A DNA stretch of 64,000 nucleotides from Protula sp. h YS-2021 (taxonomy: Eukaryota; Annelida; Polychaeta; Sabellida; Serpulidae), in assembly GCA_949752745.1 (NCBI GenBank), contig OX457027.1, forward strand, positions 82,081,214-82,145,213, given 5' to 3'. Each line of letters begins with the position of its first letter. Positions within the stretch are counted from its first letter, which is position 1. A program made the position numbers and the translations under genes. This document shows positions 9,099 through 17,096 of the stretch, in pieces. Below the pieces are notes generated by a model, which worked only from the letters and a program-made list of their open reading frames with translations, ran no database searches and was not told the DNA's origin.

Positions 9099-9440
9099 AT
9101 GGAAGACTTTTTATCGGAATATAAACCAATGACGCATGGATTCTCATATCTGAGAAACGAATATGATGACATTGTGCTAAGACATTTTGGACAGTATCTC
9201 GTCCTATCACTTGATGACCAATCCGTGTTGAAGGATCACCTAGACAAGTTGAGAATACCCGGCTTTCTCCTAGCAGTCTCAAATGAATTAGAAGTGCGTG
9301 TGACTGAGAACGGTCTAGACGTGTTTGTACAATTTCGTCAGTATGACGAGCTTACAGAAGACTATGACTACATCACCCTCAACACAGTGGAATGGAACGC
9401 GCTGTTGCAAGCATTGGATTGGAAAGAACCTAACGCTTGA
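9099..9440 (+). CDS. Tandem PC4-like domain protein B
   Basis: The ORF starts at ATG 9099 and encodes 113 residues, acidic overall. The C-terminal half shows LEVRVTENGLDVFVQFRQY and YITLNTVEWNALLQAL, the same strand pair, Trp and helix as the neighbours. The N-terminal half (DIVLRHFGQYLVLSL) may be a second, weaker copy. It ends at TGA 9438-9440, where the next PC4-like unit begins in the +1 frame. It may therefore be the first half of a longer protein with a frameshift. No catalytic residues are visible. Confidence 0.55.
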   Translation: MEDFLSEYKPMTHGFSYLRNEYDDIVLRHFGQYLVLSLDDQSVLKDHLDKLRIPGFLLAVSNELEVRVTENGLDVFVQFRQYDELTEDYDYITLNTVEWNALLQALDWKEPNA

Positions 9441-9714
9441 ATTCAAAGAGGGAGGAATACAACTCAAGCGGGGTACCAAATCCATTGAGCTGACACAACC
9501 TATGCGTGTGATGGACATTGACTTAGAAGAAGGATATGAACTGAAACTGTCTGAACATGAAACTGTGAAAGTGATAAAGTTTGGTGATGTGCGTTATGTG
9601 AGCTTTCATAGCATTTACAAACACGGGTATAATGTCTATGATACCTATATCAATTTAGATTCTGATGAATGGCATGCATTGATGAATGTATTGAAAATAA
9701 AAGTTTGTAAATAG
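9441..9714 (+). pseudogene. Tandem PC4-like domain unit C, lacking its own start
   Basis: The frame is open from before 9440 in the +1 frame relative to gene B. It reads LTLEFKEGGIQLKRGTKSIEL, then TVKVIKFGDVRYVSFHSIY and YINLDSDEWHALMNVL, two more strand-Trp-helix units of the PC4-like type. No ATG lies at its beginning; the first in-frame ATG is at 9501, inside the unit. Either a deletion joined it to gene B or a +1 shift near 9420-9440 broke one four-domain protein. The closest relatives in the window are the genes at 17451-18080 and 18199-18837 (compare RYVSF in both). Confidence 0.5.
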
Positions 9715-9945
9715 TGTAAATAGACTTTGTAGTTAAGAGTTTGTAAATAGTGTAAATAGACTTTGTAAACTTTGTAAATAGAATTTGTAAATAGAATTTG
9801 TAAATAAAAGTTTGTAAATAGTGTAAATAGAATTTGTAGTTAAGAATTTGTAAATAATGTAAATAGACTTTGTAAATAAAAGTTTGTAAATAGTGTTTGT
9901 AAACTTTGTAAATAGTGTTTGTAGTTAAGAATTTGTAAATAGAAC
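9705..9945 (+). repeat. TTTGTAAATAG/TAGTTAAGA array between the converging arms
   Basis: About fifteen imperfect units of TTTGTAAATAG, often GTGTAAATAGACTTTGTAAATA, begin at the last codons of the left-arm genes. They share the TTTGTAAA core with the array before POLB. The array fills the 3' region of the left-arm transcripts. Confidence 0.75.
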
Positions 9946-9947
9946 AC

Positions 9948-9953
9948 AATAAA
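9948..9953 (+). terminator. Polyadenylation signal for left-arm transcripts
   Basis: AATAAA in CACAATAAACAAG, after the last left-arm gene and before the converging right-arm genes. Confidence 0.6.
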
Positions 9954-9979
9954 CAAGACTGTTTGAAAACTTGGTTTGT

Positions 9980-9985
9980 TTTATT
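9980..9985 (-). terminator. Polyadenylation signal for right-arm transcripts
   Basis: On the - strand this reads AATAAA, about 70 bp past the stop of the protease gene. It is back to back with the + strand signal at 9948, so the two transcript groups converge here. Confidence 0.55.
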
Positions 9986-10053
9986 TAACAACAACAACTT
10001 AACTAATATAACAACAACTTAACTACAACTTAACTAATATAACAACAACAACA

Positions 10054-10491
10054 TTAATAAAACAGTGGTTTATAATGTCTATATACAAAATCCTTTACAA
10101 TAAAATCACCATCCTTTGTTTTTAATATATTCACAATATCAAACATACTCTGACCTCGAGCTCTATGCCATATATAATATACACAATAAAAACCACATGA
10201 CGATGATATTGGCGTTTGTAATGAGATAGAATTATACATATAGTCATTTCTTAAAAATATGTCTAAACGATCATCGAGAGGTAATAGTCCATAAGAGTCA
10301 AAATATTCCACAGGGTCTTTATCATAATACACTGCCACCCAATGTTCTCCTGGTTCATCTTGATCGTCTGTGTTGATCACATAGGCGCCGCGTTGTAAAG
10401 ACGGTAACTGGTCCATGGCAAACACGCCTTGAAACAAGTCTTTGGTCATGACATCATGACTCAGTATGGCATCAATCTGCTTCGTGTTCAT
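10054..10491 (-). CDS. PRO: Adenain-like cysteine protease
   Basis: The 145-residue protein has the catalytic order of adenovirus-type (C5/ULP1-like) proteases: GEHWVAVYYD (His), EYFDSYG (Asp) and SSSCGFYCVYY (Cys in SCGFYC). The N-terminal segment FQGVFAMDQLP is also typical for this family. In Polintons it is thought to mature the capsid. Its ATG overlaps the stop of the major capsid gene by four bases (ATGA), so it is the last gene of the overlapping block. The frame is intact and of normal length. Confidence 0.93.
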   Translation of the reverse strand: MNTKQIDAILSHDVMTKDLFQGVFAMDQLPSLQRGAYVINTDDQDEPGEHWVAVYYDKDPVEYFDSYGLLPLDDRLDIFLRNDYMYNSISLQTPISSSCGFYCVYYIWHRARGQSMFDIVNILKTKDGDFIVKDFVYRHYKPLFY

Positions 10492-11861
10492 GACTGGTAG
10501 TCGAATTGGATGCTGCGATTTGCACTGATCTCAATAATGTTGTCAAATTCAGCATAGACAATGACATTGATGGTATGTTGCAAAGCCGTAGCAAAGTTCA
10601 TTTCTAGCCGCAAATTCCCATGCTTGATCAGGGGGAAATGATCATCGCCATCATAATCCGGTGTTAAGTCAAACGAAAATAAAGCATAACCTCTAGGCCA
10701 ATCTTCCCGTTTTATAATGGAACTTTTCTCACCATTCAATCGATCAAACGATTTGTAAAGCGTTTCAAAAGCGTCCAGGTATTTGTTCTGTGTAATGTCA
10801 AGCTTGAGAGGTTTGGATAGAACTGGTTCATCATCCGTGTACAGTTGCATATAGTCCAGATCAAAATGTTTGAAATCATATGGATTCCTCAATACTGATC
10901 CACCAAAGGCTTCATTATGAACCAGACCAATGACAATACGATTTGGTAATTGACCCAAAAAGATGTTATCTTTCACAAAAGACTGAAATCCTGCTGGAAT
11001 AGCTAAGACTTTACATTCTTTTCTAGTGATGATGATCTTGGCAGGACTTTTCATCAATGCATCTGTATGTCCTAACTGAATACCTGGACTCACCCTCACT
11101 TTGCGAATGGTTAAAAATGCCTCTTTCACTTCTACCTTATAGGTATTATCTGCAGCCATCAATACATAGTCATCTTTTTGTCTATGGAAACGCAATTTCA
11201 AACTGATGCCATTCGGAAGATAACGATCCTGCTCAAACAAATCTATCCTTAAACCACCTGCGAGCATAACATCACGGCTAAGACGAGTATGCAAATAACG
11301 ATGATGTAAACCATTATTGCCTTGCTCAGCCAAGTCACCGCCGTCAGCATTGACATGAAACCCGGATACATATCGTTCATGATTAGGTCTTTTCACCTCA
11401 TGACTATTCATTGACCCAGCAGTATCCTTGTACATGAGACGCATAGAGCGCTCAGAATGCAGACTTTCTTCCGAGTCATGGATGAGATGAGAGATAATGC
11501 TGGTATAACCATGAGTATTGTTACTATGCGAAACCAAACGATCATTCAGAAACAATTCAATATTAGACCATAACCCATTAAACACATCATTGATGCAAGA
11601 GACATTATCATCTGCGCCACACTCTGTTCCATCGGCCTTGACAATGCGACATACAATATGGAGTTTACTGTTCTTTAAATCCAGATATTCTTCTGTACTC
11701 GCAGGAATGTAGAATTCTATTGGAGCGCCTTCTCTAATGCTTGTAAGTGGTTGATAGTCAACATTATAACTTTTCTCTACAGCAGTTTGCGTTGGTGGTA
11801 CGTGAAACCATTCCAATGGAGAAAGACTACATTCACACGAATGATTATGAATGAGAGACAT
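10488..11861 (-). CDS. MCP: Major capsid protein, double jelly-roll type
   Basis: The 457-residue protein starts at ATG 11861 and is uninterrupted. It matches the Polinton major capsid protein known in many animal genomes as an 'uncharacterized protein F54H12.2-like': an N-terminal EFYIPASTEEYLDLK, a central FLNDRLVSHSN and a C-terminal LRLEMNFA with NVIVYAEFDNIIEI. The family has a double jelly-roll fold like other viral hexon-type capsid proteins (published structure prediction for Polintons). It lies between the basic pVI-like protein and the protease. An intact frame of this length suggests little decay since insertion. Confidence 0.88.
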   Translation of the reverse strand: MSLIHNHSCECSLSPLEWFHVPPTQTAVEKSYNVDYQPLTSIREGAPIEFYIPASTEEYLDLKNSKLHIVCRIVKADGTECGADDNVSCINDVFNGLWSNIELFLNDRLVSHSNNTHGYTSIISHLIHDSEESLHSERSMRLMYKDTAGSMNSHEVKRPNHERYVSGFHVNADGGDLAEQGNNGLHHRYLHTRLSRDVMLAGGLRIDLFEQDRYLPNGISLKLRFHRQKDDYVLMAADNTYKVEVKEAFLTIRKVRVSPGIQLGHTDALMKSPAKIIITRKECKVLAIPAGFQSFVKDNIFLGQLPNRIVIGLVHNEAFGGSVLRNPYDFKHFDLDYMQLYTDDEPVLSKPLKLDITQNKYLDAFETLYKSFDRLNGEKSSIIKREDWPRGYALFSFDLTPDYDGDDHFPLIKHGNLRLEMNFATALQHTINVIVYAEFDNIIEISANRSIQFDYQS

Positions 11862-11865
11862 GATT

Positions 11866-12207
11866 TCAAAAGATATCTTTGCGATATTTTGATGTTATCC
11901 GTCTGGCTGTTTTTCGTCTTCTGGCACGTTTCGTCGGTTGCACACGCTTTTGTTCTCCAAACACACGTTCTGCTACTCGGCCCGTCACATCTTTCGCGAC
12001 ATTCTTTGCAGCCTTCTTAAGATGTGGCGCAACGATCTTAGCCCCAGCCTTAAGTAGTGGAATAGCTTTGCGAGCCAATGATCCCAGTATTGAACCAATA
12101 CCATCGCCATATTGGATTCGCGCTCCTTTGAATCCTGGTAATTCCCCGCCCACTTGACGAAGAAAATGGTTGCGATATGCAGACGGATCGTGTGTATAAG
12201 CTTTCAT
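11866..12207 (-). CDS. Small basic protein with amphipathic segment, pVI/pX-like
   Basis: The 113-residue protein starts at ATG 12207, which overlaps the minor capsid stop (ATGA). It has a Gly-rich N-terminal part (GGELPGFKG), a segment GIGSILGSLARKAIPLLKAG followed by Ala/Lys-rich helix-forming sequence, and a very basic tail (TKRARRRKTARR). This make-up resembles minor core or membrane-active proteins of adenoviruses (pVI, pX) in composition and place, between the two capsid genes. I cannot show homology, so the function is inferred from position and composition. Confidence 0.65.
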   Translation of the reverse strand: MKAYTHDPSAYRNHFLRQVGGELPGFKGARIQYGDGIGSILGSLARKAIPLLKAGAKIVAPHLKKAAKNVAKDVTGRVAERVFGEQKRVQPTKRARRRKTARRITSKYRKDIF

Positions 12208-12962
12208 ATTGCTTTTGGTCGAAAATGAAGTTTACAGATCACCTTTCCAGTTTGAAATGGAACATTATGGCCTGTGTCGTCCTTAATATTCATTTCTATC
12301 ATGTCAAATTTGGATGTGTTTACAGGAACATAATGCGGTTCGCCATACGTTTTCATGATAATATCTCCATCATGGCCTTGTATGCCAACAGAACGTAGTA
12401 ACGGAACATAATAATCACCAACAACTTGTGGTTTACAAATGCTACAATACACATACAGTGTATAAAACCCCTGTTTCACATCCGCTTTATGGTCAGCTGT
12501 ACATGTTTCAGTATACCAGTGATCTGGGATAAATCCTAAAATCTCAGCTAATCCAGTGGAAAAGGACACTTCATAACCATAATCGAGAAATAGAAACACA
12601 CGTCGTCTAATCTTATCATACTTTATTCGAATAGCTTCTGTAAGTTTCAGAGCATTAGTCGCTTCTTCATTGACTGCCTCACATAGTTCTTGTATGGTTC
12701 TATAGTACCCATAAGGAATATCGAGAGTGCTAAGAATAGGATCATCGAATAGTTCTTGTCGATACTGAATAGAGTAGTCCATGCCCTGTCTCATCGTTGT
12801 CCATGTATGTGGATATTGAATTTCAGCTAAAGCCACTTCATATTTTCCATTCAGATAAATGGTTCGAGGCATACGAATTTGATAATTCGAAGCCTTGTTG
12901 TTGGGATAATAGGTCATACTCGCATTGCTAGGCAAAGTGATGTAAAAGCTTGTCGACTCCAT
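12204..12962 (-). CDS. mCP: Minor capsid (penton-like) protein
   Basis: The 252-residue protein starts at ATG 12962. It has the Polinton minor capsid pattern: FYITLPSNASM near the start, a YYPNNKASNYQIRMP segment, WEVAL-like YEVALAEIQYPHTW, then YGYYRTIQELCEAVN and a C-terminal VPVNTSKFDMIEMNI. The family is predicted to have a single jelly-roll fold and to form the vertices of the capsid. The gene overlaps the downstream pVI-like gene by four bases and follows the small Cys/His gene with an 8-bp gap. The frame is intact. Confidence 0.85.
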   Translation of the reverse strand: MESTSFYITLPSNASMTYYPNNKASNYQIRMPRTIYLNGKYEVALAEIQYPHTWTTMRQGMDYSIQYRQELFDDPILSTLDIPYGYYRTIQELCEAVNEEATNALKLTEAIRIKYDKIRRRVFLFLDYGYEVSFSTGLAEILGFIPDHWYTETCTADHKADVKQGFYTLYVYCSICKPQVVGDYYVPLLRSVGIQGHDGDIIMKTYGEPHYVPVNTSKFDMIEMNIKDDTGHNVPFQTGKVICKLHFRPKAI

Positions 12963-12970
12963 GATGGGAA

Positions 12971-13189
12971 CTAAATGGTATAGGTGCGTTGACGTTGTCT
13001 ATATACTTCACGATAGCGCGCGCCATTCGACCAAGTATGTAAATGATCTTTCACATCATGATGATGATCTACATGATCTATGACTTCTCCTTCACAACAA
13101 GCACTTGTACATCTTATTTTTACAGGAATAGTTGGTTTATCTTCTTGGCAACAACATAGCTCTTTCAGCCATGTTAAAAATTTTCCCAT
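12971..13189 (-). CDS. Small Cys/His-rich protein of the capsid block
   Basis: The 72-residue protein starts at ATG 13189, 16 bp inside the end of the preceding gene. It has an N-terminal WLKELCCCQED with three adjacent cysteines, then CTSACCEGE and a His/Asp run (DHVDHHHDVKDHLH). The cysteines near the N-terminus could be lipid-modified and the His-rich part could bind metal; both are guesses. Its position within the overlapping block argues that it is a real gene. I do not recognise the family. Confidence 0.6.
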   Translation of the reverse strand: MGKFLTWLKELCCCQEDKPTIPVKIRCTSACCEGEVIDHVDHHHDVKDHLHTWSNGARYREVYRQRQRTYTI

Positions 13190-13755
13190 CCTTCAGGAAA
13201 CTGTCTTTGTTGACGTTGTTTCATTTCTGTTGTAATGTCGTCACGAGTGGTCTTTTTACTAAACATTGTTTTTGGAATATTAGCATCAACAATTTCCTGG
13301 ATAAATGGATGCCAACCATGTGGTGGTATGGCTCGTTCTTTTCTTCTTGTCGCCACCAATGCTTCTTTCATCAAATCAACCATGTTGGAATTTGCTATAA
13401 TATCACCCGTTTTCAACACAAGTTCATTCTTCTCTGTCCATTTAACACCATATTTCTTCAGTTCTGCTAAAAGTTGTGTTATTTTTCCATGATAGATAGG
13501 TTGAAAATGACTTAAAAATAACTTTTCTGGCTTTTCAGGTGATGATGATGATGATGAGGGATTTTGCTGCCTAGACTGACTTGTTCGTAAATGACGACCA
13601 AGAAGTTGAGACATTTCTATAGCCTTTTCACGTGTTTGTTTCCCACGTAAAAGTTTATTCACTTTCGTTTTGATTTCACCATCTTTTCCCTTCTTTTTTA
13701 GCAACATTTTATATTCATATTCAGGAATGAGGACCATTTTCATCGTATGTTTCAT
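13174..13755 (-). CDS. Conserved-position Polinton protein, unknown function
   Basis: The 193-residue protein starts at ATG 13755, overlapping the preceding stop (ATGA). The first part is basic (MLLKKKGKDGEIKTKVNKLL), followed by a low-complexity linker of Pro/Ser (residues about 65-80). The C-terminal part contains LFLSHFQPIYHGKITQLL and a segment that reads like a small helical fold (VKWTEKNELVLKTGDII...NMVDLMKEAL), ending with HGWHPFIQEIVDANIP. Many Polintons have a gene of this kind near the ATPase; I give it no name. It is probably a virion or assembly protein by context. Confidence 0.65.
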   Translation of the reverse strand: MKHTMKMVLIPEYEYKMLLKKKGKDGEIKTKVNKLLRGKQTREKAIEMSQLLGRHLRTSQSRQQNPSSSSSSPEKPEKLFLSHFQPIYHGKITQLLAELKKYGVKWTEKNELVLKTGDIIANSNMVDLMKEALVATRRKERAIPPHGWHPFIQEIVDANIPKTMFSKKTTRDDITTEMKQRQQRQFPEGWENF

Positions 13756-14078
13756 TTTAGCAGTAGTTTGGCTAACAAGGGCAATGCCAATCTAGCAATA
13801 GCTCCAATGAATCCTCCTTTCTGATTAATCAACTTCTTTTTTCGTCGAAGGGATATCTTCTTATCTGCTAGAGTACGTAGCGTATGACGTTCACGTTTAA
13901 ATTCCTTAAACCGTTTTGAGCTTAAGGGTAAATGTCCTTGCAATATATTCAAACAAATTTCAAACAAGCTTGTTAATTCCTCCTTTGTAGCTTGCTGTAG
14001 CAAGGATTTACGTCGTTTAGGCCCACTGCGTGCAAGCAAATGAAGAAACGGCTGGTTCGCTCGAATACGTTTAGACAT
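13752..14078 (-). CDS. Small basic protein with C-terminal hydrophobic helix
   Basis: The 108-residue protein starts at ATG 14078, 8 bp inside the ATPase gene. It is rich in Arg/Lys, with a central helical region (EELTSLFEICLNILQG) and a C-terminal GGFIGAIARLALPLLAKLLL. The last segment is an amphipathic or membrane-active helix after a Gly-Gly pair, which in adenoviruses is a protease cleavage context. This may be a second minor virion protein processed by PRO. That role is inference; the reading frame and overlaps are seen directly. Confidence 0.65.
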   Translation of the reverse strand: MSKRIRANQPFLHLLARSGPKRRKSLLQQATKEELTSLFEICLNILQGHLPLSSKRFKEFKRERHTLRTLADKKISLRRKKKLINQKGGFIGAIARLALPLLAKLLLK

Positions 14079-14730
14079 CTTGACTGCGAATGGTCAAATG
14101 AGTTGGTTCTTGTTCATACACTGCTTTATCAATATATACATAATGTGTATCTTTTGGTAAAATGCCTGTACGAATACGTAGTTGATCATTTGTCTTTGGT
14201 TTTAAATCAATGAATAAATAACCATGAGGTTTGCTAGTAGCATCTTGATAGGCTTCTATGAGAAATTGAGATCTTCCAGGATACATTTGCCGCGCCAATG
14301 TACTAATTTGTTGACTGTCTCTCGGATTTTTAAACAGAATGATATAATGTGTATTCAAACTAATATTTCGCATCTCTTTCCCATGATGGAATAAATTATG
14401 CACAATAAAGATAATGCTTAGATTTTGATGACTGCTGCCAACACTAAAGAGACGTGTCATACGCTCATCACTATGACATTTCGTCATTAAGTCATCAATG
14501 ATAAGTAAGTTTGGTTTCTTCGGGTTAAAACGCTCTTCAATGTCATCTGGAATGCCTTGGTAAAATTCCACGCCTTTCATTCCCTTGTACAAAGGCTGAT
14601 CTGCTGCATAGAGCCATAAAATGCTTTTTGGAGAGGGTTGAATCAACTTTTGTTCTAGAATTTCCTTCACCAGAGACGTTTTGCCACTGCCTGTAGGTCC
14701 AGAGACCAAACATGTAAATGGATGCTTCAT
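14071..14730 (-). CDS. ATP: FtsK/HerA-type genome-packaging ATPase
   Basis: ATG 14730 is the first in-frame ATG and overlaps the end of INT by four bases. The 219-residue protein has a Walker A motif GPTGSGKT (residues 11-18) and a Walker B motif NLLIIDD (Asp79, Asp80). Further on are SSHQNLSIIFIVHNLF and NISLNTHYIILFKNPRD, the sensor region typical of Polinton and A32-like packaging ATPases. It would drive DNA into the capsid. The frame is complete and the length is normal for Polintons. Confidence 0.93.
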   Translation of the reverse strand: MKHPFTCLVSGPTGSGKTSLVKEILEQKLIQPSPKSILWLYAADQPLYKGMKGVEFYQGIPDDIEERFNPKKPNLLIIDDLMTKCHSDERMTRLFSVGSSHQNLSIIFIVHNLFHHGKEMRNISLNTHYIILFKNPRDSQQISTLARQMYPGRSQFLIEAYQDATSKPHGYLFIDLKPKTNDQLRIRTGILPKDTHYVYIDKAVYEQEPTHLTIRSQDV

Positions 14731-15827
14731 TGTTGAATGTCTGTTTCTTTCACCCAACTGTTAAACTTGTTTGGCCAACCTAACCACTTGACAAATAATT
14801 CTTTCACACCTCCTCGTCTTTTACGTGTTTTCAAGACCTTTTCAATTCTATAAATAGATTCAATATCTTTGGTCACTTTCTGCAGTTCTTCTTCATAGAA
14901 ATGTCCATCAATATCTTCGTCTAAAAAGTCTTTCACACGATACAAATGTATTCCTTGCTTCTTACAACGATGTGTGACAATGAAGACTTCTTGCGTCCAT
15001 TTGATGTGATAATCGCGTTGAAACACATATTTAATGTGGGAAATGCGAACATGATCGCCAATGTTAAATTTATACTTCTTCTTCTTCGGTTTCAATTTCA
15101 GTTTGTCGACATACATATACTTCCACACTTTTGATTCGTTGTCTTTACGAATCTCGGCTGGAGCATATTTATTAGGAAGAGAACCATGAGGTCTATGGTT
15201 GTAATTGTACACCAAGTCTGGAAGAATGTCTACGTAGCGGTAGGTTTGATTATGTAGAAAATACCGATACATCATTCCCTTCAGAGTACGAATGACTCTT
15301 TCAGCAAAGTTGGTTTTGGTTTCATTCTTTGTGGTATAAGCATGAATTCCTTCTTTCTTCAAAAATGCTTTTACCCATCTATTTTTAAATTCTGTTCCTT
15401 TATCAGACCTTAGAGTTCGCGGTCTTCGTCGTGTGTCATGAAAAATCTTTTGGAAAGCTTGTATGACGCTGGTATGTGATTTATTAGGTATTTGCTGTAC
15501 CCAGACATATTTGGAAAACACATCAATGACAATGAGTAAAAGGCGTATGTCATCATTATAGGGAGCTATGTTTCCCATATCAGCCAAATCAATATCCCAC
15601 ATGTCATCAATGCCACGTGTAATCACGCGTTGTCTTTTGAACCTGTATTTGACAGGTTGTAGCAAACTAAAAGCATCTTGATCCTGTAGCCATTTCTTCA
15701 CTTGTGACTGTGTGACTGCTTGATTATGTTTTCGTTAGATGTGATACAGTTTGTAAGGACCAGCAAATGCTCCAGGCTGTCCAGGTTTGAAGTAAATATT
15801 GGTCAAGTAGTCTTTCCACGCCGACAT
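14727..15827 (-). pseudogene. INT: Retroviral-type integrase with chromodomain, one in-frame stop
   Basis: ATG 15827 opens a frame of 366 codons broken only by TAA at 15735-15737 (codon 31). The catalytic triad is visible: WDIDLADM (Asp80), LRSDKGTEF (Asp142) and NFAERVIRT (Glu176). The C-terminal YRIEKVLKTR...FVKWLGWP...SWVKETDI is a chromodomain, which in such integrases guides insertion to certain chromatin. A truncated protein starting after the stop (first in-frame GTG at 15701) would keep the whole catalytic core. The gene leads the overlapping right-arm block and has a TATA box 40 bp upstream. The single stop makes the copy defective as read. Confidence 0.92.
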
Positions 15828-15860
15828 GATGAATGAAAACCACCTTCTCAACAGAACAGC

Positions 15861-15873
15861 TTTTATTTTATAA
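15861..15873 (-). promoter_or_regulatory. TATA box of the INT-led block, overlapping a polyA signal
   Basis: On the - strand the sequence is GTTATAAAATAAAAG. TATAAAA (15867-15873) lies 40 bp before the INT ATG, and AATAAAA (15864-15870) lies 58 bp past the stop of the gene at 15928-16260. The same bases could thus end one transcript and start the next. Confidence 0.5.
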
Positions 15874-15927
15874 CTCAACCAACCTCACTTAACTAACATG
15901 CATTTATAACTTAACTAACAAGTTTTT

Positions 15928-16260
15928 TTACAAATCAAGTATGGATACAATGGTATGAATAACTGGAGACCATTGGTCTTCAATGAACACTAACCAATGA
16001 CTGAGTTCATCCAATGTAATAGCATCTACACCATATTTCTCACAACGTTGATTTGCATTCTCTAACACTTTATCTAAATGCATGTAATATTTAGCTTCAT
16101 TCCAATATGTATAAACACATGCAGTATGACAAGTATGTTCTTGACACTCTTCATGTTGACAAGCAGGACAGACTAAATGTGCAAACTTTTTTACAGCTGA
16201 TAACATTTCTTCACAATAAGCTTTTTGCACAATATATTGTCTCAGTGTCATGTCCGCCAT
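15928..16260 (-). CDS. Small Cys-rich accessory protein
   Basis: ATG 16260 (MADMTLRQY) is the first in-frame ATG and gives 110 residues. The middle contains CPACQHEECQEHTCHTAC, a cluster of C-x2-C and further Cys/His that could hold one zinc. The rest is predicted to be helical and acidic (ITLDELSHWLVFIEDQW). I do not recognise a family. It stands alone between the INT block and the NADAR gene, with its own polyA signal, and is preceded by a short tandem repeat. Confidence 0.55.
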   Translation of the reverse strand: MADMTLRQYIVQKAYCEEMLSAVKKFAHLVCPACQHEECQEHTCHTACVYTYWNEAKYYMHLDKVLENANQRCEKYGVDAITLDELSHWLVFIEDQWSPVIHTIVSILDL

Positions 16261-16280
16261 TATGTAGTCTTGTGAGTCTT

Positions 16281-16400
16281 GCAATGCAGCACAAGTCTGT
16301 CAGGTTTAGCAAGTTATGCTGCTCCGGCAATGTAGCACAAGTCTGTCAAGTTATGCTGCTCCGGCAATGCAGCATAAGTCTGTCAAGTTCAGCAAGTTTT
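16281..16400. repeat. Three tandem units of GCAATGCAGCACAAGTCTGTCA type
   Basis: The units are about 46, 37 and 36 bp long and share GCAATG(C/T)AGCA(C/T)AAGTCTGTCA and AAGTTATGCTGCTCCG. They lie in the upstream region of the gene at 15928-16260. GCAGCATAA and TTATGCTGC form short inverted repeats between units. Confidence 0.7.
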
Positions 16401-16456
16401 TTCCAGTTGTTGTTCACTTAACACACTTCAAATTTACATGTTCACACGTCTGCACA

Positions 16457-16894
16457 TCAAGTCTCACAGAACAGTTCTAACAACTTTCCCATAATATTCT
16501 GACCAGGATATCCAGATGACACTTGTTTCACACCAGCTCCCCACCAATGATCATACGTTGCTTCAACTAAAGTTTTGTCTTTACATTCTTTCAACTTGTT
16601 GCGAAACAATACACACTGATTCCATTTGACTTGTAAAACATCTAGCATTTTACTTCTCTTTACTGTATGCCATAAAGGACATGGTTTTATCCCTTTAGCA
16701 ATACGTTTCGCTTCATATCCATTTCTGGATGACACAATGGCTGAAGCAATATCTGGACGGTGATGAAAAACTGCTTTCTCATATTGATACAACGCTTCAC
16801 TTGAGTTGAACACATGTCCATACTTTTCAAGTCGTGTTGGAAACATGTTTGAAAGAACGTCCTTATGACCACTGAATAGTACAAGATTCTCCAT
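16457..16894 (-). CDS. NADAR-domain protein (YbiA/DUF1768-like)
   Basis: The 145-residue protein starts at ATG 16894 and is a complete single NADAR domain. Visible family marks are LSNMFP (residues 14-19), FNSSEALYQYEKA with Glu33, Gln37 and Lys40, Trp75, VLQVKWNQ (Lys90), YDHWWGAG (Asp115, Trp118, Gly119) and GYPGQNIMGKLLELF (131-142). NADAR proteins are N-glycosidases for NAD/ADP-ribose-related compounds; in bacteria some remove ADP-ribose from DNA (partners of DarT toxins), and YbiA acts on riboflavin intermediates. It is not a standard Polinton gene. It may counter a host ADP-ribosylation response or act on nucleotides; both are inference. Confidence 0.88.
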   Translation of the reverse strand: MENLVLFSGHKDVLSNMFPTRLEKYGHVFNSSEALYQYEKAVFHHRPDIASAIVSSRNGYEAKRIAKGIKPCPLWHTVKRSKMLDVLQVKWNQCVLFRNKLKECKDKTLVEATYDHWWGAGVKQVSSGYPGQNIMGKLLELFCET

Positions 16895-17096
16895 GTTGAC
16901 TTTGTTTCTGTTGTTTTATTCTGACATGTCGGTTTCTTCCTGTAATAAAATATCTTTTAATATATTTGCTGCCTCTTCTATCATGTTCTTTCTTTGTTTA
17001 CGTTGAAACCACTCACATAAAACTAACTTTGTTAGTAAGAAAAACATTGTTATGTTATCAATTCACTATGTTGTTACAAAGATGATTAAAAGGTTT

